64,000 bases of DNA, taken from positions 305,495-369,494 of the forward strand of contig NW_020290010.1 of assembly GCF_003144195.1 (NCBI RefSeq), read 5' to 3'. Under the pieces are notes generated by a model. That model made no database searches. It was not told the origin of the DNA and saw nothing but the letters and a program-made list of their open reading frames with translations. How positions within the stretch are numbered: the first letter of the stretch is position 1; the number at the start of each line of letters is the position of its first letter. The stretch is from Ceraceosorus guamensis. Taxonomy: Eukaryota; Basidiomycota; Exobasidiomycetes; Ceraceosorales; Ceraceosoraceae. Below are positions 44,901-55,471 of the stretch, in pieces. A program made the position numbers and the translations under genes.

Positions 44901-45366
44901 AAGGGCTGCATTTTGGCGCCTGAGAATAGACAAAGCTTGTAGAAGAGCGGAGGTGTAGGTATGGCAAAGCCAATTGCCAGAGTCTGGCAGAGCTAGCATA
45001 AGGCGCCAAACAAATGTTTGTTGAGCGCAAAAAGAACTTTGAACACGTGTGGTCCTCCGACGCGCCCTTTCATTCCCCATCCGCATTCACCTGGTCACTG
45101 TCGGGCCATGAGGTGATGCCACGAACACGATCTGGAGCATCCCGACGAGAGTCACGCGAGCGAGCGCTCAAAGAGGGCAGCTTATGATTCGTGAAAGCTG
45201 CTCCGCTTGACTCCTTCACGTTCGGTATGCAGACCGACACACAGGGTTGTGCATAGCGCCGCATGTATTTCCACAAGCGCGGCGTCCACAGCTGAGCTGA
45301 ACGGCTCAATTGCCGCTGACGGCGGACAAGTCTCCAGCGCCAAAGAGCTGCGCGCCAGCAAGAGCG
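44901..45366. other. Spacer at the right edge of the island
   Basis: No gene supported. It contains the 3' flank of the alpha-actinin gene. Minus-strand frames at 45070-45400 could be an additional last exon of that gene, but their composition argues against it. Confidence 0.4.
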
Positions 45367-47815
45367 CTATGCGGGTGAGCAAGGCTTCGACACGACGCAC
45401 ACCGCAGGGTCACCCACCTGCGACAAGTACGCTTCGTAATCGTACGCTTCGCCTTGCACGTCCGGCACGTCGACTCGTGGCATGGACGCTTTGAGATAGT
45501 CGATGGCGCCCTGAGGAAGAAGCGCTTGTCGGAGGTCCAACTCTGTCGTGTAGGGCTGACGCCAGAGTGGGGAGGTGTGAGTGCATGCTCAAGGCCACGC
45601 GTCGCTCGGGACTCACCTTGTCCGATGCCAGACCCTGAAACGCTTCAAGGAGCTGATCTGGTGAAGTCGTGTCTTCTGTGATCTCGCGCTGCGGGGACAT
45701 GATCGGGTGAGTATGCTGATACATCTTTTTCGGTCCGACCGCAGCTCTCACCAAAAAGGTCAAGAAAGCAGACTGTGGCAGGAGCCTTGAGATGAGCACG
45801 CGTGCGTGTTGCTCTGATGCACTGCCACCACTCACGTAGTCGACTGCACCATAATCTATAGTGAGCTGCTGGTGAATCGTCTCAACATCTTCGTCCTGCA
45901 AGAGCAAAAGTGTGAGCGGCGCAATTCGCTCACAAGTCAAGGGGCAATTCGGACGTTGGCTCACGGTGTAGATGATGCCGAGGGATGCGAGTGCAGCGCC
46001 CAATTCCGGAATAGCTAGCGTGTTCGTCGCATCCTTGTCAAAATATCTAAAAGTGGATTCGAACTCCTCCAGCTGGGCAGGGGTGAGATTCGTGTGCTGC
46101 CTCGAGACGATCTGCGGCAGCGTGGTCGATCAGCATTCGTGCCGCGCAACACCGCATTCGAGCGGAACTCACTTGATTCTCGATAAAGGCGAGCTTCTTG
46201 GTGACGCTGGTGGCCACGAGCTCCAGCTCAAAGACGAGATCATCTCTCGAAAAGACCGTATGGTCATTCTCCTCCACATTCGCCTCTTGGCACTCCTTTT
46301 CCGTCTCTGCCAGCGCGCGCAGCCTCTCCTCGAAAGGCCCCAAACCTTCGTGCAGAGCGCGCACTTTGGCTTTTTGATCTGTCAATTCGCCAGAAAGTCG
46401 CGCCACGCCCGCTGCAATGTCCCTCAGCGCCGCCTCGATACCGTTGGCCTGCTCCGCAAACCTAATCCTCAGCGCTTCCTTGGCTCGACGTATCTCGGCA
46501 TTGATGCGCCGAGATCGCGCTGCCTCCGAAGTCGCTAATTGTGTCCATGAGAGGTCGATTTCGGCAGTGTGCAGACTCTCGCTGGGCGACCAGGGCCGTA
46601 GATGGTACGTCCTCAGCTTGGTCTGAATGTTGCCCAGGAGCGCCGCGAGGTCTGTCCTCTCGCGAACCCAAACGCGCTTCGTGCCCGCCTTGTAGGCATT
46701 AAAGGCGTTCAATTGCAACCGAGCATCCGCGTAGCTGCCTGCAAAAGTCGCCCTGTTCCACGTCTCCTCCTCTGCAGACATGGCAGCCAGTAGCTGTATG
46801 CGTGTGCGTGTGCGCTCGCTGTTCAGCTCCTGCTCGTCGCGCGTCGTATCACGCATTCCCCCCTCCACTCACCTCTCGAGCCCTCCGTTCGTAGTCCTGC
46901 TGCATGACCCAAGCGCTCTGCATGACGTCTACAAATGTGGCCACCCTCCTGCTGACCACTTCTGCCTGTTCCATCGAGCTGAAAGCGTGAAAGTACTGGG
47001 CGACATACGTCATGACGCTCCTTTCGTCTGGTTTCTTTGCGTCGCACAAATCTTCAACGTCGAGCAATTGAGGAATGCCGAGGTGCTTGGCGGCAGTGTC
47101 GAACGCTATCCTGGTGCATTCGTGCGAAGAGGCTGGCAGGTCGGCGTAGGAGAGCAAATCTGGCCGATGTCGATGTATGAGCGCGCAGAGAGCTCTGCCA
47201 GACTGCCAAGAGTATGTAAAGTCTTTGACGTCGACGTCGTCGTATGGAGCGGTTTTGCGCTGACACCACAGCAGCAGACCCTCTCTTGCAGACAGTCCCT
47301 CAGCGCTAATGTCGGCGATGGTGAAGCGCAGGATCAGCGTCCATATCATGCCCAAAATCAGCTTGAGATTGCCGTCGATGATGTCTATGGAGGGGCGCAG
47401 CGTGAGCCTCGTCTCTCGATGCTGCATTTTGCGCCACTCACCTTCAGCTCCAACATTGGTGAGCACCACTCCTCTCGCCCTGATGAAATCCAATGCCAAG
47501 TTGACATTTTCGGCCATCTGCACCCTCATCCGGGGTGTTCTGTAGTACCTGCCCAACGAACAATCGCCCATGATCTCCATCAACTCTACCAGCCTGACCC
47601 CGTTGCAAAGGTCCGTTGCCAACGAAGTCATAGGAGGGATGTCTCTCGCCTCCAGTTTGAGATTCAACCATTTGCAAAACGTCTTGGCCTGCGGGTGGGA
47701 ACGCGTTCCATCAACTAGATGCCAAAGACATCGATCTCGCCGCGACGCGACTCACCTGGACCTCTTCCCAACCTCGATCCTGGTCCGGCAACCCTTTTGC
47801 TCTGGCATACGCCAT
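45367..47815 (-). CDS. Alpha-actinin-like actin cross-linker (Ain1-type)
   Basis: Nine exons: 47815-47756, 47688-47442, 47384-46873, 46793-46173, 46111-45965, 45895-45836, 45772-45752 (21 nt), 45688-45617 and 45555-45367, giving 642 residues. Two calponin-homology domains occupy residues ~15-235 (FCKWLNLKLEARDIPP, LCNGVRLVELMEIMG, LLLWCQRKTAPY, DLLSYADLP). A shortened spectrin-like coiled-coil rod covers ~270-480, and EF-hands (FRYFDKDATNTLAIPELGAAL) end the protein. This is the fungal alpha-actinin plan, which bundles actin in the cytokinetic ring. The acceptor of intron 3 is uncertain: 46793 or 46829 upstream gives 12 more residues. The C-terminus assumes read-through to TAG at 45367; a GTGGGT donor at about 45417 could instead lead to another exon. 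Confidence 0.92.
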
Positions 47816-48225
47816 GGTGTCGGACGGCGCAAGCGGTGTTGTGTGTCTTGCGGGTGGGTAGGCAGCTCCTATTGGGAAGGCGCAATTTCGACGATGGTGA
47901 TCGTCATCATGGTGAGGAGATGAAGGTGTCCACTCGCAGGGACACCTCCTCGGTGCGTACGCATGCATGCATGCATGCAGCACGCACCACCACCGCACCG
48001 ACAACAGCGGTTCACAAAGGCGGCGGTGTTGTTCTTCGCGCGCGGCAGTGCGCACGCGTCGATGGAGATGAGCCTCCACAAATCATCACATCAAGATCAA
48101 GAAGCGCGGCTGAGATTAACTTGACCGCAGTCATTGCACAAGCGCGTACTGGTCAACACACATTCACGATTAGTAAGGTACAAAATGGCAGTTTCGACGA
48201 GCACGCATGTCATCGTTGCTGCATT
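47816..48225. promoter_or_regulatory. Alpha-actinin upstream region
   Basis: 410 bases between the alpha-actinin start and the end of GDA1. It contains a GCAT repeat at 47961-47978. No TATA box is evident. Confidence 0.45.
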
Positions 48226-50238
48226 CTAAGCCTTGCAAAGAACGCCTTCTTCGTCCAGCTGTGCGCGCACGAGGGGGCCCAAAGACGGTCAGCCGTGCAG
48301 CGCATGGGTACACCACGCTTCGACTTACCGTCATCAATTGCGCCCCAGCGCACCAGCCCAACTCGCTTCCTGCCAGTTTCTTGGCCACAGTGACTTGTCT
48401 GTTGGCGCCCAGATCGTATCCCAAACTCAACAAGGCGTGTTGAAACGTCAGGTCCAAGCACGTTTCGGGTCTATCGCGCAGTTCCTTGAGCGCTTCCGGG
48501 TACTTGCTTGGCGGGAAGCGCACGCTCCATCGGGCTGGGCCCGCACAGACATCCTTGGCTAGCGACTCGAGGAGAGAGATGCTGAATGTCCCATTCACAC
48601 CCAACGGTTCGAGCCTGTCGTAAAAGTAGGACAGCGCGACGATGGGCGAGTCGGCAAAGCTGTTCATCAGCGAAGGTTGATAGACGCCTGCAAACGAGCA
48701 TGGTGAGGTCGCGCATGCGCTGAGACGGTACGTGACGGGCATCAGCGAGTGTCTGCATGCGAACAGCGACTCTCTGCAGCCAACTCACGCATCCTTGTTC
48801 ATCATGACCTCGACGAGCCTCTTGCAGCCCGCGAATCCACCAGGAGCACCTGTCAGCATCACCTCCACCTCGCCATCACGTCCCGGCAGTACCACCTTGG
48901 CCTTTTTTTCCGTGCCTGGAGCAAAGCACGGACTAGGGATGCGCACAGCGTCTGCACCCGCAGTGACGCCAATCACCGCCGTGCCAGTCGAGGGGCCGAA
49001 TTTGACGGCAGATGGGTTGGAGAGGGCATGGCTGAACGTCGCCAAAGCATTGATAGACTTGCGCGCCTGCATCAGACCATAACCGAGGTAGGAGTTCTGG
49101 TACAGGGTGTAGTTCCTTCCTCCAAAGCCTGCATACAAAAGTTGTCAGCGCCCGGAATCAATATTGCACGCGTTCACTCTTCGCTCACCCTCTAGCGTGT
49201 AGACGTGCGCACCGGGAGGCATGGGCCCGCTACCCGGTGTGGGCTCGAATACGATCTGCGTCGAGGCGCCCCCTAGATCCATGACTGCTGCCGTCTTTGG
49301 TGCGACATTGGTACCCTGCACGCCGATCCGATTGAGGAGATAATTGACGGTGATCCATGCAAAGACGCCTGTGGCGTGCGTGCGTGCGTGCTTGCGTCAG
49401 CGCAGAGGCCCCGAGAGCAGTCCCCGCAAACGTCTCTTCCGCACTGTCGTACCCACCTTCATCTCTGCCCTCCATGATCTCGACGCCTTTGCCACGTCCA
49501 TCGGGCCCATCCGCGATGGGAAAGGGATACTCGTGCTCAAGCATGTACCTCACGGCATTGAGAATATCCTTGCTCTGCTTTGCCCCCAACAATCGAAGAC
49601 CAGCAGTCGCCTTGACAGAGATGGGCGTGCACCTCCTCAAACTTGGCGGCACGGACTTGTATGCTGTCTGAAGTAGCGGACGCAGAGAATTTGCAGCACC
49701 TTGCGCGTTGGGGCCGTACGAAGACAGTCCTCCTCTAATCATTTCAAACACTTCCGATTCCAGCTCGGGCGAGGAGCTGCAGTAGTTGAACTGCAGCGAT
49801 GGCGTGGAGGTCAGCAAAGCGATCGCACGGCAGTCGAAAGCTCACACTCACCTTGTAGACGTGTACCCTGCTGCCAGTGCTGCCCGCGTCGATCATGATG
49901 CCGTACTGCACGGTCGGTCTGAGATGCCCCTTTGCGTCCATGATCCTACCTCCATTGCTCTCGCAGCGCCTACTTCTGAGTGGATCCGCATGCTTCTCTG
50001 GTGGTACTCTGACATTTCCCAACACGTCACCTCCCATCCAAGGGTTCTGAGGCCAGTCAAAGTGCAAGCCCGACAGATCCACCTCTTCCAATCGTTCGCC
50101 TGCCGACGCCCAAGCTGCTTTACCTCTTTCCGCAACGTATTTCCTCGAGGGAGAGAGCAGTACGATGCCGAGAAAAGTCAAGCTGACTGCGAGGAAGATG
50201 AATTTGCGAGGAGAGAGGGCAAGGCGGGAGCGAGCCAT
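48226..50238 (-). CDS. GDA1: Golgi guanosine-diphosphatase (apyrase family)
   Basis: Six exons: 50238-49852, 49790-49457, 49368-49189, 49128-48789, 48719-48329 and 48258-48226, giving 554 residues. The start gives a short cytosolic tail ([12 protein letters not shown]) and one membrane anchor ([16 protein letters not shown]), the type II topology of Golgi Gda1. All apyrase regions are present: [36 protein letters not shown] and [11 protein letters not shown], with [11 protein letters not shown] and [13 protein letters not shown] later. The last exon is 33 nt and codes [10 protein letters not shown]. The enzyme hydrolyses GDP to GMP in the Golgi lumen, so that GDP-mannose can be imported for glycosylation. 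A longer frame extends upstream but runs into poly-G and TGCG repeats and is rejected. Intron 2 carries a TGCG microsatellite. Confidence 0.95.
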
Positions 50239-50937
50239 CTTGCTGGTCGGTAATGATGGGCTTGGCCCTCCCCCGCCGTTTGGCGGATAGGAGCTGCTGC
50301 CACTGCTGGTGCTGGTGCTGGTGCTGGTGCTGCTGCTACCTGCCTCTGCTCGCAGCAGATCTAAGCTGGATTTGCCAGACTTGTGGCCTGAGCCGAAGCG
50401 AGGGTTGGAGCTTGGGCGAAGGATGTTGAGAGGGGTTTGCGGCGCGTGGGATGCGCCGTTGGGGGGGGGGGGGGGCGTTGCTTGTCGCTGAGAGTTGTGA
50501 GTGCGTGGCAATACGTGAGGGGTGCGTGCGTGCGTGCGTGCGTATGTGCGGCGGGTGGAAGAGCGTGCTGATCGTTGCAACGAAGGCCTTTCATTCGTGA
50601 TTGGATCGCTATTGGTGGCTGCTTTGGAACAATGTCCCCGCCCCCGTCGGTTTCCTTGTTTGGTCACCACGTGGACTCACAGGTGCGATCGTGACGAGTG
50701 ATCGTGAACACCGCCTGCTAATTAATGCAGCGCGTGCTGCTTGCGCGCATCGCGATGGAGGTCCGCGGAGCCGGCGGTGCTCGCGACTCACGACTCTTGG
50801 AAGCGGGTGCATGCACGCTATACTCGTTACTACCACCTTGATGACCACAACAGGTGGACTCACGCCAAGCTTATTGAAGGAGCGCGCTGCGCTGCGCTGA
50901 TGGATGAGAGGTCATCCTTGACGAGTGCAGGGACTCG
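50239..50937. promoter_or_regulatory. Divergent promoter region, GDA1 and GH79 gene
   Basis: 700 bases between divergent starts. It contains a 15-base G run (50461-50475), a TGCG repeat (about 50521-50545) and a CTGGTG repeat (about 50305-50335). These length-variable tracts lie where both promoters should be. Confidence 0.6.
50461..50475 (+). repeat. Poly-G run (15 G)
   Basis: Fifteen consecutive G residues. The tract is prone to length change and to sequencing error. Confidence 0.9.
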
Positions 50938-53566
50938 ATGGGGCGCCAATTGACGCTCCCTTTGCGGAGGACATGGTGGACGAGCGGTGTGCAGCAACGC
51001 TTTGTGCTGCTGCTGCTACTGCTCCTCGGGTGCTTCTCCGCAGCATTCGCCCAGGTCGACATTCAAATTCCAAGCAACGCACCCATGCTGGTACTTCAAG
51101 CGCCTCTGACGCCCTACAGCGCATCCATACCATCCGGCCCTCCTCCTTCTGCTCCCAATCGAACTGCACAGCCCTTGCCCTCCAATCCAAACCCCGCCCT
51201 TGGAAGCGCCTTATTCGCACTGGATCTCGTACCTGCGAACGTCGCGCCCAGTATTCCAATCCCTGCCAACTTGCTCGGCATCAGCATCGAGCTCAGCGTC
51301 GCCGACGAGTACTGTGAGCGTTGACGTGATTGTTGTGGAGCGACAATCGCTGACCCCGCACGCGCTTCACGCCCACAGTCGGCAGCGACCCGCAAACACC
51401 CTCGTACCAATTTCTAAACTACCTGGCAAACATACGGGCACGTGCCGGAGTAGGTCCGATCGTACGCATCGGAGGTGAGCACGGGAGGCGAGCGCGGGGG
51501 GGCAAAGTGATGGACTCTGTGCCCACTCTTTCCTGACACTAGAGTCTCGCAACCAGGCAACACGCAAGACACTGCCGAATATGCCAGCAACTTGGACGGC
51601 GTCATACGCAAAGTCGGCGGAGGGCTCAACGCAGCTGGCATACCCATCACGCCCCACCTCATCTATAGCGACGTCATCTTTCAGTCTCTCAAGACATTGG
51701 TCAATCTTACGGACGCGCGCATCGTCTGGGGCGTCAACATGGTCAACAACACCGCCGACTTTACGCTCGACATGGTCGAGCATCTCCAAAAAAGCGTGGG
51801 AGACTCGCTCGAGCATTTACTGGTGAGCGTGTGCGTCTCGATGTTGCCATTGAGACGCCGCAATGAAGCTGACGCCGCCTCTCGCGCGTAGGTCGGCAAC
51901 GAGCCCGATCGATATGCTCTCACAGGCAACAGACCTGCGTCGTACAGCATCGACACGTATCTGGACGAATGGGGAGCCCTCACGCAGAGCATCATCAACG
52001 CCGCTTATGCGGATGATGTGCGCCAATTCAGCGCTCCGAGCGTCTGCTGCTCGTGGACGACTAGTCAGAGTGAGCGAGCGCGTGTGACGTCGCGCATTCA
52101 GCCCCTCATGCTGACGCTCGCACAATCCCGCAGTTCTAGACGCTGGGATGCGATCGCGCTTCTCTGATCGGCTCAAAGGTGAGGCGCACGAGCATCCTCG
52201 AGTGTGTGCGCATGCTCACACGACCGACAATACTTTGCAGCCATCAGCGCCATAAAGTGTGAGGGAACGCTAAAGTTTGGACGTGCCAAGTCACCCATGC
52301 TCACGCTTCTCATCCCGCAGACCCGCAAAGCCTGTGCCAATCGGATGCAGTGTATGGGCATGCGGGATACCTCAACATGACAAACATTGTCAACGTGAGT
52401 GGCGCTACGGTCTCCGAGTCTGCGCTCGTGTCTGACTCTCGCACCGCGTTTGCAGTTTGCCATGTACGATGTTGCTGCCGTCAGCACAGCAGTCGAAATG
52501 GGCCTCCCGTATGTGCTTGCCGAGACGGTGCGTACACAGCGTCACCTCTCTGCCCATCCATTCTCACTCACGACTTCGCCACACCCCTCTTCTCACCCCA
52601 GAACACCGCGTCGTGCGTGGGAGTCGCTGGAGTCAGCGATACGTTCACGAGCGCCCTCTGGGCCATCACTGCCTCTTTGGAACTTGCTTACCGCAACCAT
52701 TCCGCCGTGCTGCTTCACAACGGAGGCGCAAAGTGAGTATGGGCAGGCAGTCTCGTCGCTGTGCACGCACGCGCTCACGCTCGTGACTCTCCCACAGCGT
52801 CCTGTACAATGTCTTTCATCCGCCGACGCGCAACACGACCACAACTGCGTGGCGCACAGCGCCGATCTACTACTCGCTGATCGTGTTAGCCGAAGCCCTT
52901 CGCTCCACCTCGAGCGACCAGTCACGCGTTCGGAATCTAGGTCTGAACGAGACGATGGCGGCAGCTTATGGTGTGTATGAAGAGGAGACTCCAGTCAAGC
53001 TCGTCCTGGTCAACATGGCCTCCTCAAACGATCAGACCCAGGTCATGAATGTCGAGTTCGACCTGCCTGCGAATGGTAACGCTGCTGTATCATTCAAGAC
53101 GCTGACCGCCGCGAGCGTCGATGAAAAGGCCAACATTGTGAGCCGCACGTTCCTGCGCTAGCTCATGCGCCGCACGCTGACGTCCATTCCACGCCAGACC
53201 TGGGCAGGTCAAACGCTCTCCTACTACTCGGACGGAACTCTGATCGGCACCGAGGACGTCCAGACGCTAGCGTGCCCTTCCCAACGATGCACTTTGCGAG
53301 TGCCTGCTCCGAGCGTCGTCCTCGTCTTTCTCACGCAGCAAGCGCAGAGCCAGGCCTCTGTCAGCACGTCGGCCTTTGAGCCGCAAGGCACCAACAACAG
53401 ACAATTGATACTCGACTCGAATGGAAGCAGAGGTAATCGAGGAGGCAGCACTTCCAAAGGCTCCACCAGACGCAACGCGGGATGCGCTCGCGCTCGCGCT
53501 CGCGCTGGCGCCACATTGCCTCTCTTAGCTGTGCTCGCGCCCCTCTTTGTATCACTATCAGTCTAG
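50938..53566 (+). CDS. GH79-like glycosidase, secreted, possibly GPI-anchored
   Basis: Eleven exons: 50938-51313, 51379-51474, 51557-51822, 51892-52069, 52134-52178, 52241-52258 (18 nt), 52321-52394, 52456-52527, 52602-52732, 52798-53137 and 53198-53566, giving 654 residues. A signal peptide (RFVLLLLLLLGCFSAAFAQ) is followed by a TIM-barrel-like domain with VRIGGNTQDTAEY, VWGVNMVNN and VGNEPDRY, the last holding the likely acid/base glutamate of family GH79. Fungal GH79 enzymes are beta-glucuronidases or heparanase-like enzymes acting on cell-wall or arabinogalactan sugars. The C-terminus is Ser/Arg-rich and ends in a hydrophobic tail (LPLLAVLAPLFVSLSV) typical of a GPI signal; an odd run of Arg-Ala pairs precedes it. 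The gene is convergent with eIF3i, their stops only 50 bases apart. Confidence 0.88.
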
Positions 53567-53616
53567 CGCGCTCGTCGATGACATTTTGATGGAGGGAGAT
53601 GCTCAGAATACAACGT

Positions 53617-54787
53617 CTAGTTATCCTCGGGCGACAAGTCGAGCGCAGGGCCATAAGGCTTGACCGTGAAAAAGGCCTGATCGAACCAGTTGACCCTCAC
53701 GTAGCCATCTTCTCCGCCCGACGCAAAGCACTTTCCGCTGGGGTGAATGATGATCGAGTGAATCGGGCCAAAGTGCTGAGCGATGGTGGAGCATTCCTCC
53801 TCGAACACCTTGTGCCAAAATCGAGCTTCGAAACGACCTTGCCTCGCGCTCGTCGTTGTGACGTTCATGGCATCCTGCCCTCCTCCGATGATGACGTAGG
53901 GTCGAGTTGGATGAATAGCAGCGCTGTTGAGAGGCGTAGAGGTGGTGTAGGTCTTGAGGATGGCGAGCGACTTGGCATCGATCAGCTTGGCAGTCTTGTC
54001 TTTGCTGCTAGTGATCAGATACGTTCCGTCTGCGCTCAGCTGCAGATCCGTCACCTGCGCATCCGGGTGCGCATTTACGCTATTCTCCTCCAACTCTGCA
54101 TCCACCCCACTCTCTGGCTCCTTTTCATCGTGATAGTAAGCTGCCACCTTTCCATTCTCGTGCCCAGTGATGATGTACTGATCCGCAGGCGCCCAAGCAG
54201 CCACGGTTGCTTTGGGACCGCTGAACGTGATATTCCTTATAGGCTCCGACGATTGCTGGGTCCAAGTCTCTGCATCTCGGTTGATGCGAAACACTTTCAA
54301 GGTTGCACGGAAACCCATCCTCTGCTCTGTGATTGCTAGCACCTGCGTGCCGTCCTCCGAGAAGGCGACGCACTTGACGGCAGTGTCGAATTCCCACGTA
54401 AAGAGACATTTGCCAGTCGAAACCTCGTACAACTTCATCTGATTGGCCGCCGATCCCGTCACCAGCAAGGAGGAAGAGTCTGCAGTGGCGACGCTGGTGT
54501 CAGGCAGGGGACAGAATTGCCAAGCCCACAGGCGCATACTCACAATCCGGGTCGATGCTCCACACGCTACCATTGTTTCCCTCGTACGTGCCTAGTCTCT
54601 CTCCATTATGAGAATACCAGACATTGACCACTTGATCCTTGGAGCAGGAAAAGAGCAGATCGCCTTCTCTGTTGAACTTGATCTGGTTCAGCGCTCTCTC
54701 GTGTCCGGACAATAAGAGCGGACGCTGCGAGCGGGCTCGAAAGGGTCAGCAGGTTGCGTGACAGCGACGGCGAGGCTAACGCACCAT
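53617..54787 (-). CDS. TIF34: Translation initiation factor eIF3 subunit i
   Basis: Three exons: 54787-54785 (ATG only), 54724-54544 and 54479-53617, giving 348 residues, the usual family length. The N-terminus [19 protein letters not shown] and the WD40 repeats along the whole protein ([67 protein letters not shown]) identify eIF3i. It forms a seven-bladed propeller in the core eIF3 complex with eIF3b and eIF3g, needed for scanning. The 60-nt first intron falls directly after the ATG, so the start codon is the whole coding part of exon 1. The acceptor of intron 2 was fixed by phase (CACTGCAG). Confidence 0.94.
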
Positions 54788-55471
54788 GTTGGGATATCGG
54801 GGGCTGGTACAGCTTCGTAACGGGGTTGATGGGAATAGTGGCTATGTGCGAGGAAGCAGGATGATGTGCTCTCGCGTCGCGGTAAACGAAGATGTCGAAA
54901 TCGCGAATCAATGAATGCGTGACGCCTAAGGACATTCTCGCGCACGTGGCTCGCCATGCGCGACGTCTGCGTCACTCGACTAGCATATGCACCAAAGAAC
55001 GCGTCGGACAGTTAAATTGATGCGTCGGCTCTCCCACCTGTCATGGGTTTTCGAGGGATCCGTGTACTGCACCCGCGCAGCCAATGTAGTCTTAGCAGCC
55101 CATCGCAACGCGGAGTCGCAGCTTCGTGACGCAGCGTGCAAACGCATGTGTTCACACTGCTTCAACGCGGAGGTCAGTGGTGTGCTTCGCGCACACACAG
55201 CGCCAGGGTGGTCAACACCGCAGCGCTCCTTCGCCGCTCTGCGGACTGATGTGAGGGGAATCATGCTGAGGCTGGTGGGCTTGGCCCTCAAATCGCGGCG
55301 CAGCTCTCATTAGCGCGGAAACTTCTTTTTTTGGTCGCCCTGATCACGTGAATGCGTAGAAATTTGTTTGTAACGAAGGGGTGCTTCGGAGTACTCACCA
55401 CTCGCTTCAGAGCGCGATAGCGCCCTACATCTTGCCGCCCATCACGCACAGCGACTTGCTACAATATCGCC
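54788..55471. promoter_or_regulatory. Divergent promoter region, eIF3i and Noc4
   Basis: 684 bases between the divergent starts of two genes both used in protein synthesis. No TATA box stands out. Co-regulation is plausible but unproven. Confidence 0.5.

Noticed and set aside
45070-45400. Extra last exon of alpha-actinin
   Set aside because: A 51-nt GT-AG segment could lead there, but the product is Arg/Trp-rich and unlike any EF-hand C-terminus; read-through to TAG at 45367 is simpler.
50239-50670. N-terminal extension of the GDA1 frame
   Set aside because: Runs through poly-G and TGCG repeats and would bury the membrane anchor; the ATG at 50238 gives the usual type II layout.
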